In this document: piece after piece, positions 23,576 to 29,992 of the stretch
Layout: every line of letters begins with the position of its first letter
Position numbering within the stretch: the first letter of the stretch is position 1
Source: a virus
Length of the DNA: 42,632 nt
IMG/VR virus record: IMGVR_UViG_3300047388_000050
Coordinates: 1 to 42,632 of that record
Reading direction: 5' to 3' (one strand)
Made by a program: the position numbers and the translations under genes
The notes under the pieces: generated by a model
Seen by the model: the letters and a program-made list of their open reading frames with translations, nothing else
What the model was told of the DNA's origin: nothing
Database searches by the model: none

Positions 23576-23612
23576 TGCCCGAGGTGGGACTCGAACCCAC
23601 CACCACTACCCT
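23576..23612. other. attP core: 3' end of a tRNA gene
   Basis: On the minus strand this reads as a tRNA 3' end: T-stem GTGGG, loop TTCGAGT, CCCAC, then acceptor strand CTCGGGC and discriminator A (T-arm at 23600-23584). The matching 5' acceptor strand is absent, so it is not a full tRNA. Phages that integrate in tRNA genes carry such a copy to restore the target. A CTCGGGC acceptor with A would suit a leucine tRNA; this is tentative. The true core may extend toward 23640. Confidence 0.78.
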
Positions 23613-23691
23613 AGATTTAGCGGTTCTCCCTTAGAACACTTGTGCTCTTTTCGACTACACTCCACAAGATTAGACAGCGACACACGTTTTC

Positions 23692-23708
23692 CGCTGACGC
23701 CGTCAGCA
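23692..23708. repeat. Inverted GCTGACG/CGTCAGC pair (arm-type sites)
   Basis: GCTGACG (23692-23698) and CGTCAGCA (23701-23708) face each other across two bases. Both match the CGTCAGC motif of the direct repeats on the other side of the attP core, giving four copies in about 190 bases. Confidence 0.62.
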
Positions 23709-23714
23709 CACAAA

Positions 23715-23748
23715 AAAGCGCCCCAGCCATGTTCGGCTGGGGCGCTTT
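23715..23748. terminator. Bidirectional terminator downstream of the ImmA-like gene
   Basis: A perfect 14-pair stem, AAAGCGCCCCAGCC (23715-23728) with GGCTGGGGCGCTTT (23735-23748), loop ATGTTC. On the minus strand it ends in six T, a strong terminator two bases after the stop of the ImmA-like gene, which would separate the repressor operon from attP and integrase. Confidence 0.88.
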
Positions 23749-23750
23749 CG

Positions 23751-24185
23751 TCACGCGCAAATAGCCAAAGCATAGGAGCCGCCAAGGACCGGCTGCGGCG
23801 CGTACCTCGCAGCCACCGAAGGACACTTCAGACACGACAAACACCCCGCAGTCAACGCCTGGTTATCAGTCAACGTCACCGCACGATCCATCAAAACCTG
23901 CCGGGTCACACCCAGCTCCGCGGCGATCGACTTCAAATCCTTCCCGTCCTTGCAGATCCCGGCAATCACATCCAGGGGCAGGAGCCGCCTGGCTGTCTCG
24001 TAGCGGACCTGCATTTCCACATCCTCGCGTTGAAGCGTTGAATGCCCCCACTCGATGTGTACCTTCGCGTGGGCGATCGCGCACCTTTCCTGAACGGCGT
24101 TGAGCCGGTCATCGATCCAGATATTCACGCCATCCGTGCGTTCCGCAACACCATCAGGCATCCGAACCCTATAAACAAACGCCAT
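23751..24185 (-). CDS. ImmA/IrrE-like protein with altered HExxH
   Basis: A 144-residue protein in the operon with the repressor. IWIDDRLNAVQERCAIAHAKVHIEWGH and QVRYETARRLLPL match the ImmA-type metallopeptidase domain that sits beside phage repressors, but HExxH reads H39-A-K-V-H43, so the catalytic Glu is missing while both His and the downstream E63 remain. Residues 72-100 form a helical segment and CLSCLKC at 113-119 adds three Cys. Start ATG 24185 has AGGGGGC upstream. Family recognised from memory. It may bind rather than cleave its partner. Confidence 0.75.
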   Translation of the reverse strand: MAFVYRVRMPDGVAERTDGVNIWIDDRLNAVQERCAIAHAKVHIEWGHSTLQREDVEMQVRYETARRLLPLDVIAGICKDGKDLKSIAAELGVTRQVLMDRAVTLTDNQALTAGCLSCLKCPSVAARYAPQPVLGGSYALAICA

Positions 24186-24295
24186 TCAGAAAGCCCCCTA
24201 AATCCCCCATGACCGGTGCCGACCCCAGCCGACGCTTTCTAGGGTAAGGGGGTGGTAGGACATCCCGAGATACCCACGTCAATACTTGGGTAATC
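24186..24295 (-). other. Gap between ImmA-like and repressor genes
   Basis: 110 bases without a gene. It contains CCTAGG and two related TAGGGTAAG/TTGGGTAAT stretches, and on the minus strand a TTGACG hexamer at 24282-24277 without a convincing -10 box. The ImmA-like gene's ribosome site (AGGGGGC) lies at its left end. A weak internal promoter is possible. Confidence 0.35.
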
Positions 24296-24811
24296 CTAGG
24301 GTGATACTGGGCCTTCGTCCTCTTCCTCTTCCAGGTGTTCTGGTATATGTCCCATCGCTGCCAAACCGTACAGGTCGGTGTACGCGGACGTGGCGCCCAA
24401 CCCGGCCTGTAGTTGGGTGAGTCTGACGATGACCTCGGCCAGGAGGTCTTGGGTGGGCACAGTCGAGAGTGGCCGGCCCAATGCGGTGTCGGCTGGCTCA
24501 ATGTCCAGGTCATCCATGGTGACGGTTGAGGCGCGCAGGTTCGGCTGCTCCATGATCTCGTCAATGGAACCTATCCGCCAACCCAACGCCCGCTCAAGCT
24601 TCCGCAACGTCGTGCCCGTGGGCAGGTGCCTGCCGAACTCGAAGTCTCTGATTGTGGCATCGGACCCGATTTCTGCTGCTGCTGCGAACGGTACCCGGCC
24701 CATGCCTTTTTCCTCGCGGCGTTGCTTCGCCAACGCCCCGAGACGCCGGATGAGGGCCTCGCGGCCCCACCCCGGCCCGCTATCTACTGTGTCCTGCTCT
24801 TGGTTGCTCAT
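24296..24811 (-). CDS. Immunity repressor (HTH, XRE-like)
   Basis: A 171-residue DNA-binding protein. Residues 20-85 form an XRE-type helix-turn-helix (ALIRRLGALAKQRREEKG, VPFAAAAEIGSDATIRDFE, TLRKLERALGW), and the C-terminal part is acidic and probably multimerises, ending LEEEEDEGPVSP. Start ATG 24811 is chosen for GGGAGGAA upstream; the frame is open to 24847. Transcribed away from the Cro-like gene across a region with spaced AGTACT sites, the usual immunity layout. Confidence 0.83.
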   Translation of the reverse strand: MSNQEQDTVDSGPGWGREALIRRLGALAKQRREEKGMGRVPFAAAAEIGSDATIRDFEFGRHLPTGTTLRKLERALGWRIGSIDEIMEQPNLRASTVTMDDLDIEPADTALGRPLSTVPTQDLLAEVIVRLTQLQAGLGATSAYTDLYGLAAMGHIPEHLEEEEDEGPVSP

Positions 24812-24849
24812 GTCGTTAGATTCCTCCCTGTGTGCGGTTCTCTGCAATA

Positions 24850-24926
24850 AGTACTTTTCGGTGGACGAATACCTGAGTACTACTTGGAACCACCCTTTCG
24901 AGTACTCGGAATGGCTTGGTTGTACT
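24850..24926. promoter_or_regulatory. Operator array: spaced AGTACT palindromes
   Basis: AGTACT cores lie at 24850-24855 (in AAGTACTT), 24876-24881 (GAGTACTA) and 24901-24906 (CGAGTACTCG), 26 and 25 bases apart; TGTACT at 24921-24926 may be a fourth. TACTTGGAAC and TACTTGGTTC also repeat at 24881 and 24923. They lie 40-115 bases upstream of the repressor start, so they probably bind the repressor and regulate its own promoter. Confidence 0.7.
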
Positions 24927-25045
24927 TGGTTCGTCGTGGTGCCCAGAGTGCCAAAGATTTCTAAGTAACCGCAAAGTAGTGCATCCAGTAACCTACCGCC
25001 TCCTGTCCTGACCTGCGGAAATACCCTATTCCACTGTTTGTTACT

Positions 25046-25062
25046 GCGTCATGGGTTGACGC
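25046..25062. promoter_or_regulatory. Inverted repeat overlapping the early promoter
   Basis: GCGTCA (25046-25051) and TGACGC (25057-25062) around TGGGT. The right arm contains the -35 hexamer TTGACG, so a bound protein would block the promoter. TTACTG copies follow at 25041, 25078 and 25084, with an inverted CAGTAA at 24986. Confidence 0.65.
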
Positions 25063-25084
25063 GTTACTTTCTACCACTTACTGT
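25056..25084 (+). promoter_or_regulatory. Early promoter of the Cro-like gene (leaderless)
   Basis: TTGACG (25056-25061), 17 bases, TACTGT (25079-25084), then six bases to the ATG at 25091. There is no Shine-Dalgarno before the ATG, so the transcript probably starts at or next to the start codon. This is the best promoter match in the window. Confidence 0.75.
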
Positions 25085-25090
25085 TACTGC

Positions 25091-25426
25091 ATGAGCACAG
25101 CAACAATGGGTAGCCGGGTAACCCACCCCCAGTACGACCCGGAAGACATCCGAGTAGGCGAAACCCTCCAAGCCCTCATGTACCGCAATGAGGAAACCCC
25201 TGAAGGTTTCATTATCCGGCGGCGCATCAAGCATGACGAGCTTGCGCAGGCCATCCGCCTCCCTGGCAAGCCGAACGGTGTCCACCGCTCCTACGTATCC
25301 CAGATCTGCACCGGAGCGAAGCACCTCAACAACGACCTGCTGTACGCAATCGCCCGGTACCTGGGAGTCAACCCGGTAGCGATCAAACGCCCGGACCCTG
25401 AGCACAGCGAGAGTAACGCGGCGTGA
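25091..25426 (+). CDS. Cro-like HTH DNA-binding protein
   Basis: A 111-residue protein, first gene of the rightward early operon. The helix-turn-helix lies at about 45-100: RRIKHDELAQAIRL, then HRSYVSQICTGAKHLNNDLL with the recognition helix, then YAIARYLGVNPVAIKR. It faces the repressor across the control region and would act as the antirepressor/Cro partner. The leaderless start follows its promoter by six bases. GTGA overlap with the next gene. Confidence 0.8.
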   Translation: MSTATMGSRVTHPQYDPEDIRVGETLQALMYRNEETPEGFIIRRRIKHDELAQAIRLPGKPNGVHRSYVSQICTGAKHLNNDLLYAIARYLGVNPVAIKRPDPEHSESNAA

Positions 25427-25647
25427 CGGTCGTGCTAACCGTCCCAGAACTCGCCGGCTTACTCAGGGTGAGCACGGCAACGGTGTATCGGAACCTCCCG
25501 AAGTGGCCGCATATGCGTATCGGCACGGAGATCCGTTTCACCCCTGAGCACGTCGAGCAACTCTTCGCATTACTCACCAAAACCCCCACCCCCGAAACAA
25601 AGCGCCGCCCGAACATCGGCACCCGCGCCAAAAGGAGCAACCCATGA
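25423..25647 (+). CDS. Excisionase-like HTH protein
   Basis: A 74-residue protein with a MerR/excisionase-type winged helix: LTVPELAGLLRVSTATVYRNL as helix-turn-helix, then IGTEIRFTPEHVEQLFALL as wing and helix, and a basic tail (KRRPNIGTRAKR). This is the common form of the small DNA-bending Xis proteins and of related early regulators. Excisionase is the most likely role given the complete integrase, but a regulator is possible. Confidence 0.75.
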   Translation: MTVVLTVPELAGLLRVSTATVYRNLPKWPHMRIGTEIRFTPEHVEQLFALLTKTPTPETKRRPNIGTRAKRSNP

Positions 25648-25904
25648 GCACCCAAATCATTTACAAGGACGCTGTTGTGTCTGAGGACGAGTTGGCGAAC
25701 GCGTACTGCCGGCTTGAGTACAACACCAGGAACAAGCACGCCATGGGCTGGACGCCTTCCCGTTTCGACGCGGAGTACATCGCTTATGTGCAGCGTGGCC
25801 GGATGATCCCGGATGGCGTGGGTGCCCACCGTGCCGAGGGTAACCACCGCAACGGGAAGTACGCGCACTTCTCTTACGGCGTCGTGGAAATGGGCTGGGT
25901 CTGA
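25644..25904 (+). CDS. Hypothetical early protein
   Basis: An 86-residue protein with many aromatic residues (AYCRLEYNTRNKHAMGW, SRFDAEYIAYVQRGR, YAHFSYGVVEMGW). Starts in an ATGA overlap with the excisionase-like gene, with AAGGAG nine bases upstream, and shares TGATG with the next gene. No family recognised. Confidence 0.72.
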   Translation: MSTQIIYKDAVVSEDELANAYCRLEYNTRNKHAMGWTPSRFDAEYIAYVQRGRMIPDGVGAHRAEGNHRNGKYAHFSYGVVEMGWV

Positions 25905-26188
25905 TGACCACGGCCACCGAAACCAGCCTTGAACTACTCATCGGGGAAATGCCCGCGATCCCATGCGAAGGCGAGCTGCATGGAGTTGAAACGGATGTCC
26001 ACGATGGCCCAGCGGTCAGCTACACACGCCTCAACTGCCCGTCCTGTGGACTGCGGCCTATCAAGGCGCATTGTGCCCTGTTTATCGCATGGACCCGCGT
26101 TGACGGTAACGGCGTGGTTTGCCCGGACTGCTGGAACGTTTCCCACGCTCCAGAGACCGTCCAAATCCTTGGGCCGGTGCGGTCGTGA
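25904..26188 (+). CDS. Zinc-ribbon-like hypothetical protein
   Basis: A 94-residue protein with two paired Cys motifs: LNCPSCGLRPIKAHC at about 44-58 and VVCPDCWNVSH at about 72-82, which together would hold one zinc ion. N-terminal residues 1-30 are acidic. Part of the tightly overlapping early operon. Function unknown; nucleic-acid or protein binding is typical for such ribbons. Confidence 0.72.
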   Translation: MTTATETSLELLIGEMPAIPCEGELHGVETDVHDGPAVSYTRLNCPSCGLRPIKAHCALFIAWTRVDGNGVVCPDCWNVSHAPETVQILGPVRS

Positions 26189-26313
26189 GCGCTTGGGACA
26201 GGTACGTCGAGACAGGCACGGACGGGCTGACCTTCGAAGAACTCGAAGCCCTCCAAGACGCATTCCAAACCGCCGTTGAGCACGCGGCCCACCAATACAA
26301 GAAAGGCGAATGA
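26185..26313 (+). CDS. Hypothetical 42-residue protein
   Basis: A short acidic protein: SAWDRYVETGTDGLTFEELE then QDAFQTAVEHAAHQY, predicted as two helices. GTG start in a GTGA overlap with the gene before it and an ATGA overlap after it. Reality is supported by this coupling and by the open frame; function unknown. Confidence 0.6.
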   Translation: MSAWDRYVETGTDGLTFEELEALQDAFQTAVEHAAHQYKKGE

Positions 26314-26627
26314 CCATGAGCAAGCACGAATGTACCTGCCACCTAGTCGATGAGAAGTACTGGACCACGCATTACGGCGCAGTCGAGCCGGGTTCCATGT
26401 GGGAGCCAAATCCTGACTGCCGCGTTCACTTCCCGGAGCGGCTTCGGGACCGGCCCGCGACACTGCGGCCCCGCGTCGTTATCCGTGGCGGGAAGTTCTG
26501 GACGGAGTACTTCGGTCCGCACGTCCAAGATGAATGCGGCCAGGGCTTCCCAACGCTTGAGGGTGCCATCAAGTACGCGAACCAGAAGGCCAAGGACCAC
26601 GAGCGCTGGATGAAGAGGGCAGCGTGA
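26310..26627 (+). CDS. Hypothetical protein with N-terminal Cys/His
   Basis: A 105-residue protein. The start (MTMSKHECTCHLVDEKYW) has a CxCH motif, the middle is basic (RDRPATLRPRVVIRGGKFW), and the end is helical (LEGAIKYANQKAKDHERWMKR). The second ATG at 26316 is an equally possible start. ATGA and GTGA overlaps on both sides. Confidence 0.7.
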   Translation: MTMSKHECTCHLVDEKYWTTHYGAVEPGSMWEPNPDCRVHFPERLRDRPATLRPRVVIRGGKFWTEYFGPHVQDECGQGFPTLEGAIKYANQKAKDHERWMKRAA

Positions 26628-26761
26628 TCGCCCTTGTCCTGGCCCTCGCCGTCATCAGCGGGTGCCTTATTCCGTGGGCCATAGAAGCGGATGGGGACGA
26701 CTACCACCTGACACACCTGACCGACTGCCCCGAATGCAACCACGAAATGAGCCACCAATGA
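26624..26761 (+). CDS. Micro-lipoprotein or membrane peptide, 45 residues
   Basis: A 45-residue reading frame: a hydrophobic start (IALVLALAVISGC) with a lipobox-like ISGC, then an acidic part (EADGDDYHLTHLTD) and CPECNHEMSH, a possible half zinc site. GTG start in GTGA overlap, and its stop overlaps the next ATG, so it fits the operon exactly. The N-terminus lacks the positive charges of a usual signal peptide. Function unknown. Confidence 0.55.
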   Translation: MIALVLALAVISGCLIPWAIEADGDDYHLTHLTDCPECNHEMSHQ

Positions 26762-26934
26762 GCACCGAACTTATTCCTTCGAATGACTTGTTTTCGCCGG
26801 CCCCCGTGTTTGACCGGAACGTGACCCTGTTGGACCACGTGACCGTTCCCTGCACGGACAGGGCCGCAGCTACCCGCTACCTCGCTAAGAACGCCCCGGA
26901 CTTGATGGGCATGATCCTGGGCGTTGCGGCATGA
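26758..26934 (+). CDS. Hypothetical 58-residue protein
   Basis: Short protein with a beta-like first half (PVFDRNVTLLDHVTVPC) and a helical end (AATRYLAKNAPDLMGMIL). ATGA overlaps with the preceding micro-gene and with the following gene. No family recognised. Confidence 0.62.
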   Translation: MSTELIPSNDLFSPAPVFDRNVTLLDHVTVPCTDRAAATRYLAKNAPDLMGMILGVAA

Positions 26935-27248
26935 ACGCCCGCGACGAGCTTTTCGGTCTTTGGCTGAAGCATGGCGTGACATACGAGTCTGACAGCTCCG
27001 AGGGTAGAGAACTCGTAGAGGCAATCCTCGCCGCTGGCTACGTCAAGCACCGAACGATTACCACCATCGAGGAACTCGACGCACTGGCTGTCGGCTCGAT
27101 GATCCTAGACAGCGACCCTGACGCCTCCCGGAAGCGCTATGACGGCCTTTGGGTATGCCTCAGCGATCCCGAATGGGGCCATGAGTCGAAGATCATTTCC
27201 GGCTCACTGCCGGCCGTAGTCCTGTACGAACCGGGGGCCCAGCCGTGA
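26931..27248 (+). CDS. Hypothetical early protein
   Basis: A 105-residue protein. N-terminal helices (DELFGLWLKHGV, GRELVEAILAAGYVKHR) are followed by a beta-rich part: TIEELDALAVGSMILDSDPD, YDGLWVCLSD, PAVVLYEPG. The pattern of an acidic loop followed by DGLWVCL and a terminal VVLYEPG strand recurs in small actinophage proteins of unknown role. Overlaps both neighbours. Confidence 0.7.
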   Translation: MNARDELFGLWLKHGVTYESDSSEGRELVEAILAAGYVKHRTITTIEELDALAVGSMILDSDPDASRKRYDGLWVCLSDPEWGHESKIISGSLPAVVLYEPGAQP

Positions 27249-27385
27249 ACGATCACGATGCGATGACCGCCATCAACAAGGTACTGGACGAGGTGTTCGC
27301 CGCGACCATCAGCAATTACGACGCGCTCCGTCAGATCGCCCAAATCAGCGGTGAGAACGCCATCGACCACGAGGCCGCGAAGTGA
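27245..27385 (+). CDS. Hypothetical 46-residue protein
   Basis: Short helical protein (AINKVLDEVFAATISNYDAL, RQIAQISGENAIDHEA). GTG start in GTGA overlap and again a GTGA overlap to the next gene. The coupling on both sides is the main support. Confidence 0.58.
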   Translation: MNDHDAMTAINKVLDEVFAATISNYDALRQIAQISGENAIDHEAAK

Positions 27386-27528
27386 CCGGCGATGAGTGGG
27401 CTGCTGGCGAGTACCGGGAAATGCTCGGGGCCAGCATCCAACGAGTCCGCCAAGAACACGACCCGCAGTGTCCATGCGGCAGGGACGAAGCACTCACCGA
27501 ACCCATCAACCAAGGAGAAATGGAATGA
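27382..27528 (+). CDS. Hypothetical 48-residue protein
   Basis: Short charged protein (EYREMLGASIQRVRQEHD) with a CPCG motif at about 33-36. Its C-terminal codons contain the AAGGAG ribosome site for the exonuclease gene. GTG start in GTGA overlap; the stop lies in the ATGA of the next gene. Confidence 0.58.
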   Translation: MTGDEWAAGEYREMLGASIQRVRQEHDPQCPCGRDEALTEPINQGEME

Positions 27529-28211
27529 GCACCATTAGCCTGCAAGTCTTCCCTGACCTCGAACAGGGTACCGACGAATGGTTGGCCGCGCGTTGCGGGA
27601 TCGTCACAGCATCAGTCGTCGGGCAACTCATCACAGCCAAGACCCTCAAGCCCGCGGCGAATGACACTAGCCGCGGACTAATCGCAACCCTCGCCGCCGA
27701 ACGCATCACAGGCCACGTCGAACCCATGCAAGTCTCGCGGGACATGGAACGCGGCACCCTGGACGAACCCTACGCCCGGGAAATCTACGCCGAACACTAT
27801 TCTCCTGTCACCGAGATCGGGTTCATGGTCCGTGACGACTGGGGCTTCAAGATCGGCTACTCGCCAGACGGCTTGGTAGGCGACCATGGGCTGATTGAGA
27901 TCAAGTCCCGGAAGCAGAAGATCCAACTCAACACGATCCTGGCCGATGAAGTGCCGCTAGAGAACATGGCGCAGATCCAGTGCGGCCTGCTCGTCTCCGG
28001 GCGTGAATGGCTGGATTACGTGTCCTATTGCGGTGGGATGCCGCTCTACACGAAACGCGTCCTACCTGACGTGCGCTGGCACGAAGCCATCATCGAATCC
28101 GTTACCGCCGCTGAGGCCGCCGCAGCATTCCAGATCGGGGCCTACCTTCACGCAGCATCCGGCCTACCCGCAACCATCCGCATCGACCACTACGCAGATA
28201 TCGAGTTCTGA
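27525..28211 (+). CDS. YqaJ-like exonuclease
   Basis: A 228-residue nuclease of the lambda-exonuclease/YqaJ class, which degrades one strand of duplex ends to prepare recombination. Seen: DEWLAARCGIVTAS near the N-terminus, RGTLDEPYAR (E81), GYSPDGLVGD (D115) and LIEIKSRK (E125, K127), the D...ExK metal site of PD-(D/E)XK nucleases; the Gln-containing helix MAQIQCGLLVSG follows as in YqaJ. AAGGAG eight bases upstream. Acts with the next genes and the SSB. Confidence 0.9.
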   Translation: MSTISLQVFPDLEQGTDEWLAARCGIVTASVVGQLITAKTLKPAANDTSRGLIATLAAERITGHVEPMQVSRDMERGTLDEPYAREIYAEHYSPVTEIGFMVRDDWGFKIGYSPDGLVGDHGLIEIKSRKQKIQLNTILADEVPLENMAQIQCGLLVSGREWLDYVSYCGGMPLYTKRVLPDVRWHEAIIESVTAAEAAAAFQIGAYLHAASGLPATIRIDHYADIEF

Positions 28212-28212
28212 C

Positions 28213-28764
28213 ATGGACATGACCGACAGCATCGCCCCCAAGAGTGACCAGCTTGACGCTGTTGACCTCCTGTCCGGGCCGCGCACCTTCACTATCGAAC
28301 GGGTCAGCAAGAACAACGCCGAGCAGCCGTTCAACTTCCACCTAGCCGAGTTCCCCCGCGTATGGCGACCGGGGAAGTCCATGCGACGGGTCATCGTCGC
28401 CGCATGGGGTCCGGACGCTGACAAGTACGCCGGCCACCGCGTGACCCTGTTCTGCGACCCGTCAGTGCAGTTCGGCGGCGAAATGGTGGGCGGCACAAGG
28501 ATCAGCCACATGACCGGGATCGACAAGCCCCTCAAAGTGCCGCTGCTCATCAAGCGTGGCAAGTCCGCCATGTTCATCGTGCAACCCCTGCCCAATGCTG
28601 CACCGGTCCCGAAGCGTGACTTCATGCTTGAGGCCGAACAAGCAAACGGCGACGTGGACCTGTTACGCGCCTTGTGGAAAGCAGCATCAGCCGCGAAGGA
28701 ACCCCAAGAACACCTGGACACCATCGCCGCCATGGCCATGCCCCATGAGCCCGCAGTCTCGTAG
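28213..28764 (+). CDS. Conserved recombination-module protein, possible annealing/ssDNA-binding partner
   Basis: A 183-residue protein between the exonuclease and SSB. The body (GPRTFTIERVSKNN, WRPGKSMRRVIVAAWG, YAGHRVTLFCDPSVQFGGEMVGG, RISHMTGIDKPLKVPLL) is a conserved actinophage domain of mostly beta structure, perhaps OB-like. The end (DVDLLRALWKAASAAKEPQEH) is helical. No single-strand annealing protein is otherwise visible in this module, so an annealing or loading role is plausible but unproven. ATG 28213; the ribosome site is weak. Confidence 0.72.
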   Translation: MDMTDSIAPKSDQLDAVDLLSGPRTFTIERVSKNNAEQPFNFHLAEFPRVWRPGKSMRRVIVAAWGPDADKYAGHRVTLFCDPSVQFGGEMVGGTRISHMTGIDKPLKVPLLIKRGKSAMFIVQPLPNAAPVPKRDFMLEAEQANGDVDLLRALWKAASAAKEPQEHLDTIAAMAMPHEPAVS

Positions 28765-28945
28765 CTGCCACAAGGAAGCGTTCGATACGTGGTCCGCCGC
28801 TCTCCGGGTGGTCAAGCGTATGCAGCGTGTCGAACGCATCCAAGGCCGCACCATCCACAACCAAGAACCCTACAAATGCCCGGAATGCAACGGGATCCAT
28901 TTGACCTCACACAGCTACAACATCAAAAAGAAACGAGCAGCATAA
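28745..28945 (+). CDS. Small zinc-ribbon-like basic protein
   Basis: A 66-residue basic protein. A helical N-terminus (HKEAFDTWSAALRVVKRMQR) is followed by YKCPECNGIHLTSHS, a CxxC...H...H zinc-site pattern, and a KKKR end. It overlaps the upstream gene by 20 bases and ends just before the SSB. Likely nucleic-acid binding. Confidence 0.7.
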   Translation: MSPQSRSCHKEAFDTWSAALRVVKRMQRVERIQGRTIHNQEPYKCPECNGIHLTSHSYNIKKKRAA

Positions 28946-28947
28946 CC

Positions 28948-29436
28948 ATGGCTATCCCCACCATCTCCGATATCGCGGGAATCACTGCACCGCCAGAACT
29001 TAGATTCACTCCGGGCGGAAAGGCTGTCCTGTCCATCCGGCTCGCGTTCAACGACTCCAAGTACGACGAGCAGCAGTCAAAGTGGGTGACCACGAAGACG
29101 TTCTATATTGACGCCCAAGCGTGGGAGCAGACCGCCGAGCGCCTCGCAGAACAGTTGAGCCAGGGCGATCAGGTTTACGTCACCGGAAGGATCGAAACGC
29201 AGTCATGGGAGGACAAAGGCGGCGGCAAACGCTCCAAGCCGCTCCTGAACGTCCAATCCGTGCGGAAACTCGCCAAATCAGAACCGGCAGCATCCAGCCG
29301 AAACACCCCGGATCAGGGGTTTGGGGGCGGCGGGAACGCGGTATCCGGCAATAACGTGCCGGAAGACCCGTGGGCCACCCAGCCAGCCAACGCGGGCGGA
29401 TGGGACAATGCAGCCGACTCCGAACCGCCGTTCTGA
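28948..29436 (+). CDS. ssb: Single-stranded DNA-binding protein
   Basis: A 162-residue SSB with the OB-fold core at 1-110: GGKAVLSIRLAFNDS, KWVTTKTFYIDAQAWEQTAE, GDQVYVTGRIETQSWEDKGG. A Gly/Asn/Pro-rich linker follows (115-150) and the tail is acidic, ending in DSEPPF, close to the canonical DDDIPF-type tip that recruits partners. Start ATG 28948. Works with the exonuclease and replication genes nearby. Confidence 0.92.
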   Translation: MAIPTISDIAGITAPPELRFTPGGKAVLSIRLAFNDSKYDEQQSKWVTTKTFYIDAQAWEQTAERLAEQLSQGDQVYVTGRIETQSWEDKGGGKRSKPLLNVQSVRKLAKSEPAASSRNTPDQGFGGGGNAVSGNNVPEDPWATQPANAGGWDNAADSEPPF

Positions 29437-29762
29437 TGGGCGACTTGAACGAAGAGTTCACCGCGATCATCGTCAACGATGGCGGTACGCGACCCGTAAT
29501 GGCCAAGCCTAAGCCGTTCACGGCGACTAACAAATTCATTCGACACGTCCAAGACAACCTCGGCATCCCGGAAATCAACGCTGTAGAAGCCGCCGACTGG
29601 GTGCTCAACCTCATGGAACGCTATGGCGCGAACACCGCTCAGCCCATCTTTGACATGGACGGCAACGGCCCCCGCTGCTCCTGGTGTTTCATGATCTGGC
29701 CACTCTGCGGACACCACCACATGAGCAGCAGCCTCGGTGATTACGAGGACGAAACAGAATAA
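29436..29762 (+). CDS. Hypothetical protein with Cys/His cluster
   Basis: A 108-residue acidic protein. The C-terminal third has CSWCFMIWPLCGHHH, a dense Cys/His group that could hold zinc; the middle is helical (FIRHVQDNLGIPEINAVEAAD). TGATG overlap with the SSB gene. No family recognised. Confidence 0.68.
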   Translation: MGDLNEEFTAIIVNDGGTRPVMAKPKPFTATNKFIRHVQDNLGIPEINAVEAADWVLNLMERYGANTAQPIFDMDGNGPRCSWCFMIWPLCGHHHMSSSLGDYEDETE

Positions 29763-29818
29763 CCGCCCCGGTGCGCCCTGCCCACGACGGTGGGGCGCAC
29801 CCCAACCCCAAGGACGCC
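29763..29818 (+). other. Short gap with a GC-rich hairpin
   Basis: GGTGCGCCC (29770-29778) pairs with GGGCGCACC (29793-29801), loop 14 bases, no T-run. It lies between two early genes and could be a processing or stability element. The ribosome site for the next gene (AAGGA) follows. Confidence 0.45.
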
Positions 29819-29992
29819 ATGAGCATCAACGCGCCAATCACCGGCACCCGCATCCGCCCACCACGCACCCAAGGCGGCTACCGCACCTGCCACCGTTGCG
29901 GCATCGACTTCCCCCTCAACTCCCGCTCAGTCTGGACCCGCCAAACCCACTGCAAAGACTGCCGCCACTACCAACGACAAGGCGAATCATGA
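29819..29992 (+). CDS. Small zinc-finger protein
   Basis: A 57-residue basic protein: YRTCHRCGIDFPLNS and THCKDCRHYQRQ give CxxC...CxxC, a zinc-ribbon or zinc-finger. It resembles small DNA-binding proteins found before methyltransferase or replication genes in actinophages. ATGA overlap with the next gene; AAGGA eight bases before the ATG. Confidence 0.72.
   Translation: MSINAPITGTRIRPPRTQGGYRTCHRCGIDFPLNSRSVWTRQTHCKDCRHYQRQGES

Noticed and set aside
23576-23660. A complete tRNA gene at the attP site
   Set aside because: T-arm and 3' acceptor strand are present, but no matching 5' acceptor strand (GCCCGAG) or D-arm is found within 90 bases. It is only the 3' part kept for integration.
24169-24564. 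A 131-codon minus-strand frame overlapping the repressor
   Set aside because: Different frame inside the repressor gene and the following gap. Ser/Thr/Arg/Pro-rich translation without motifs or start signal.
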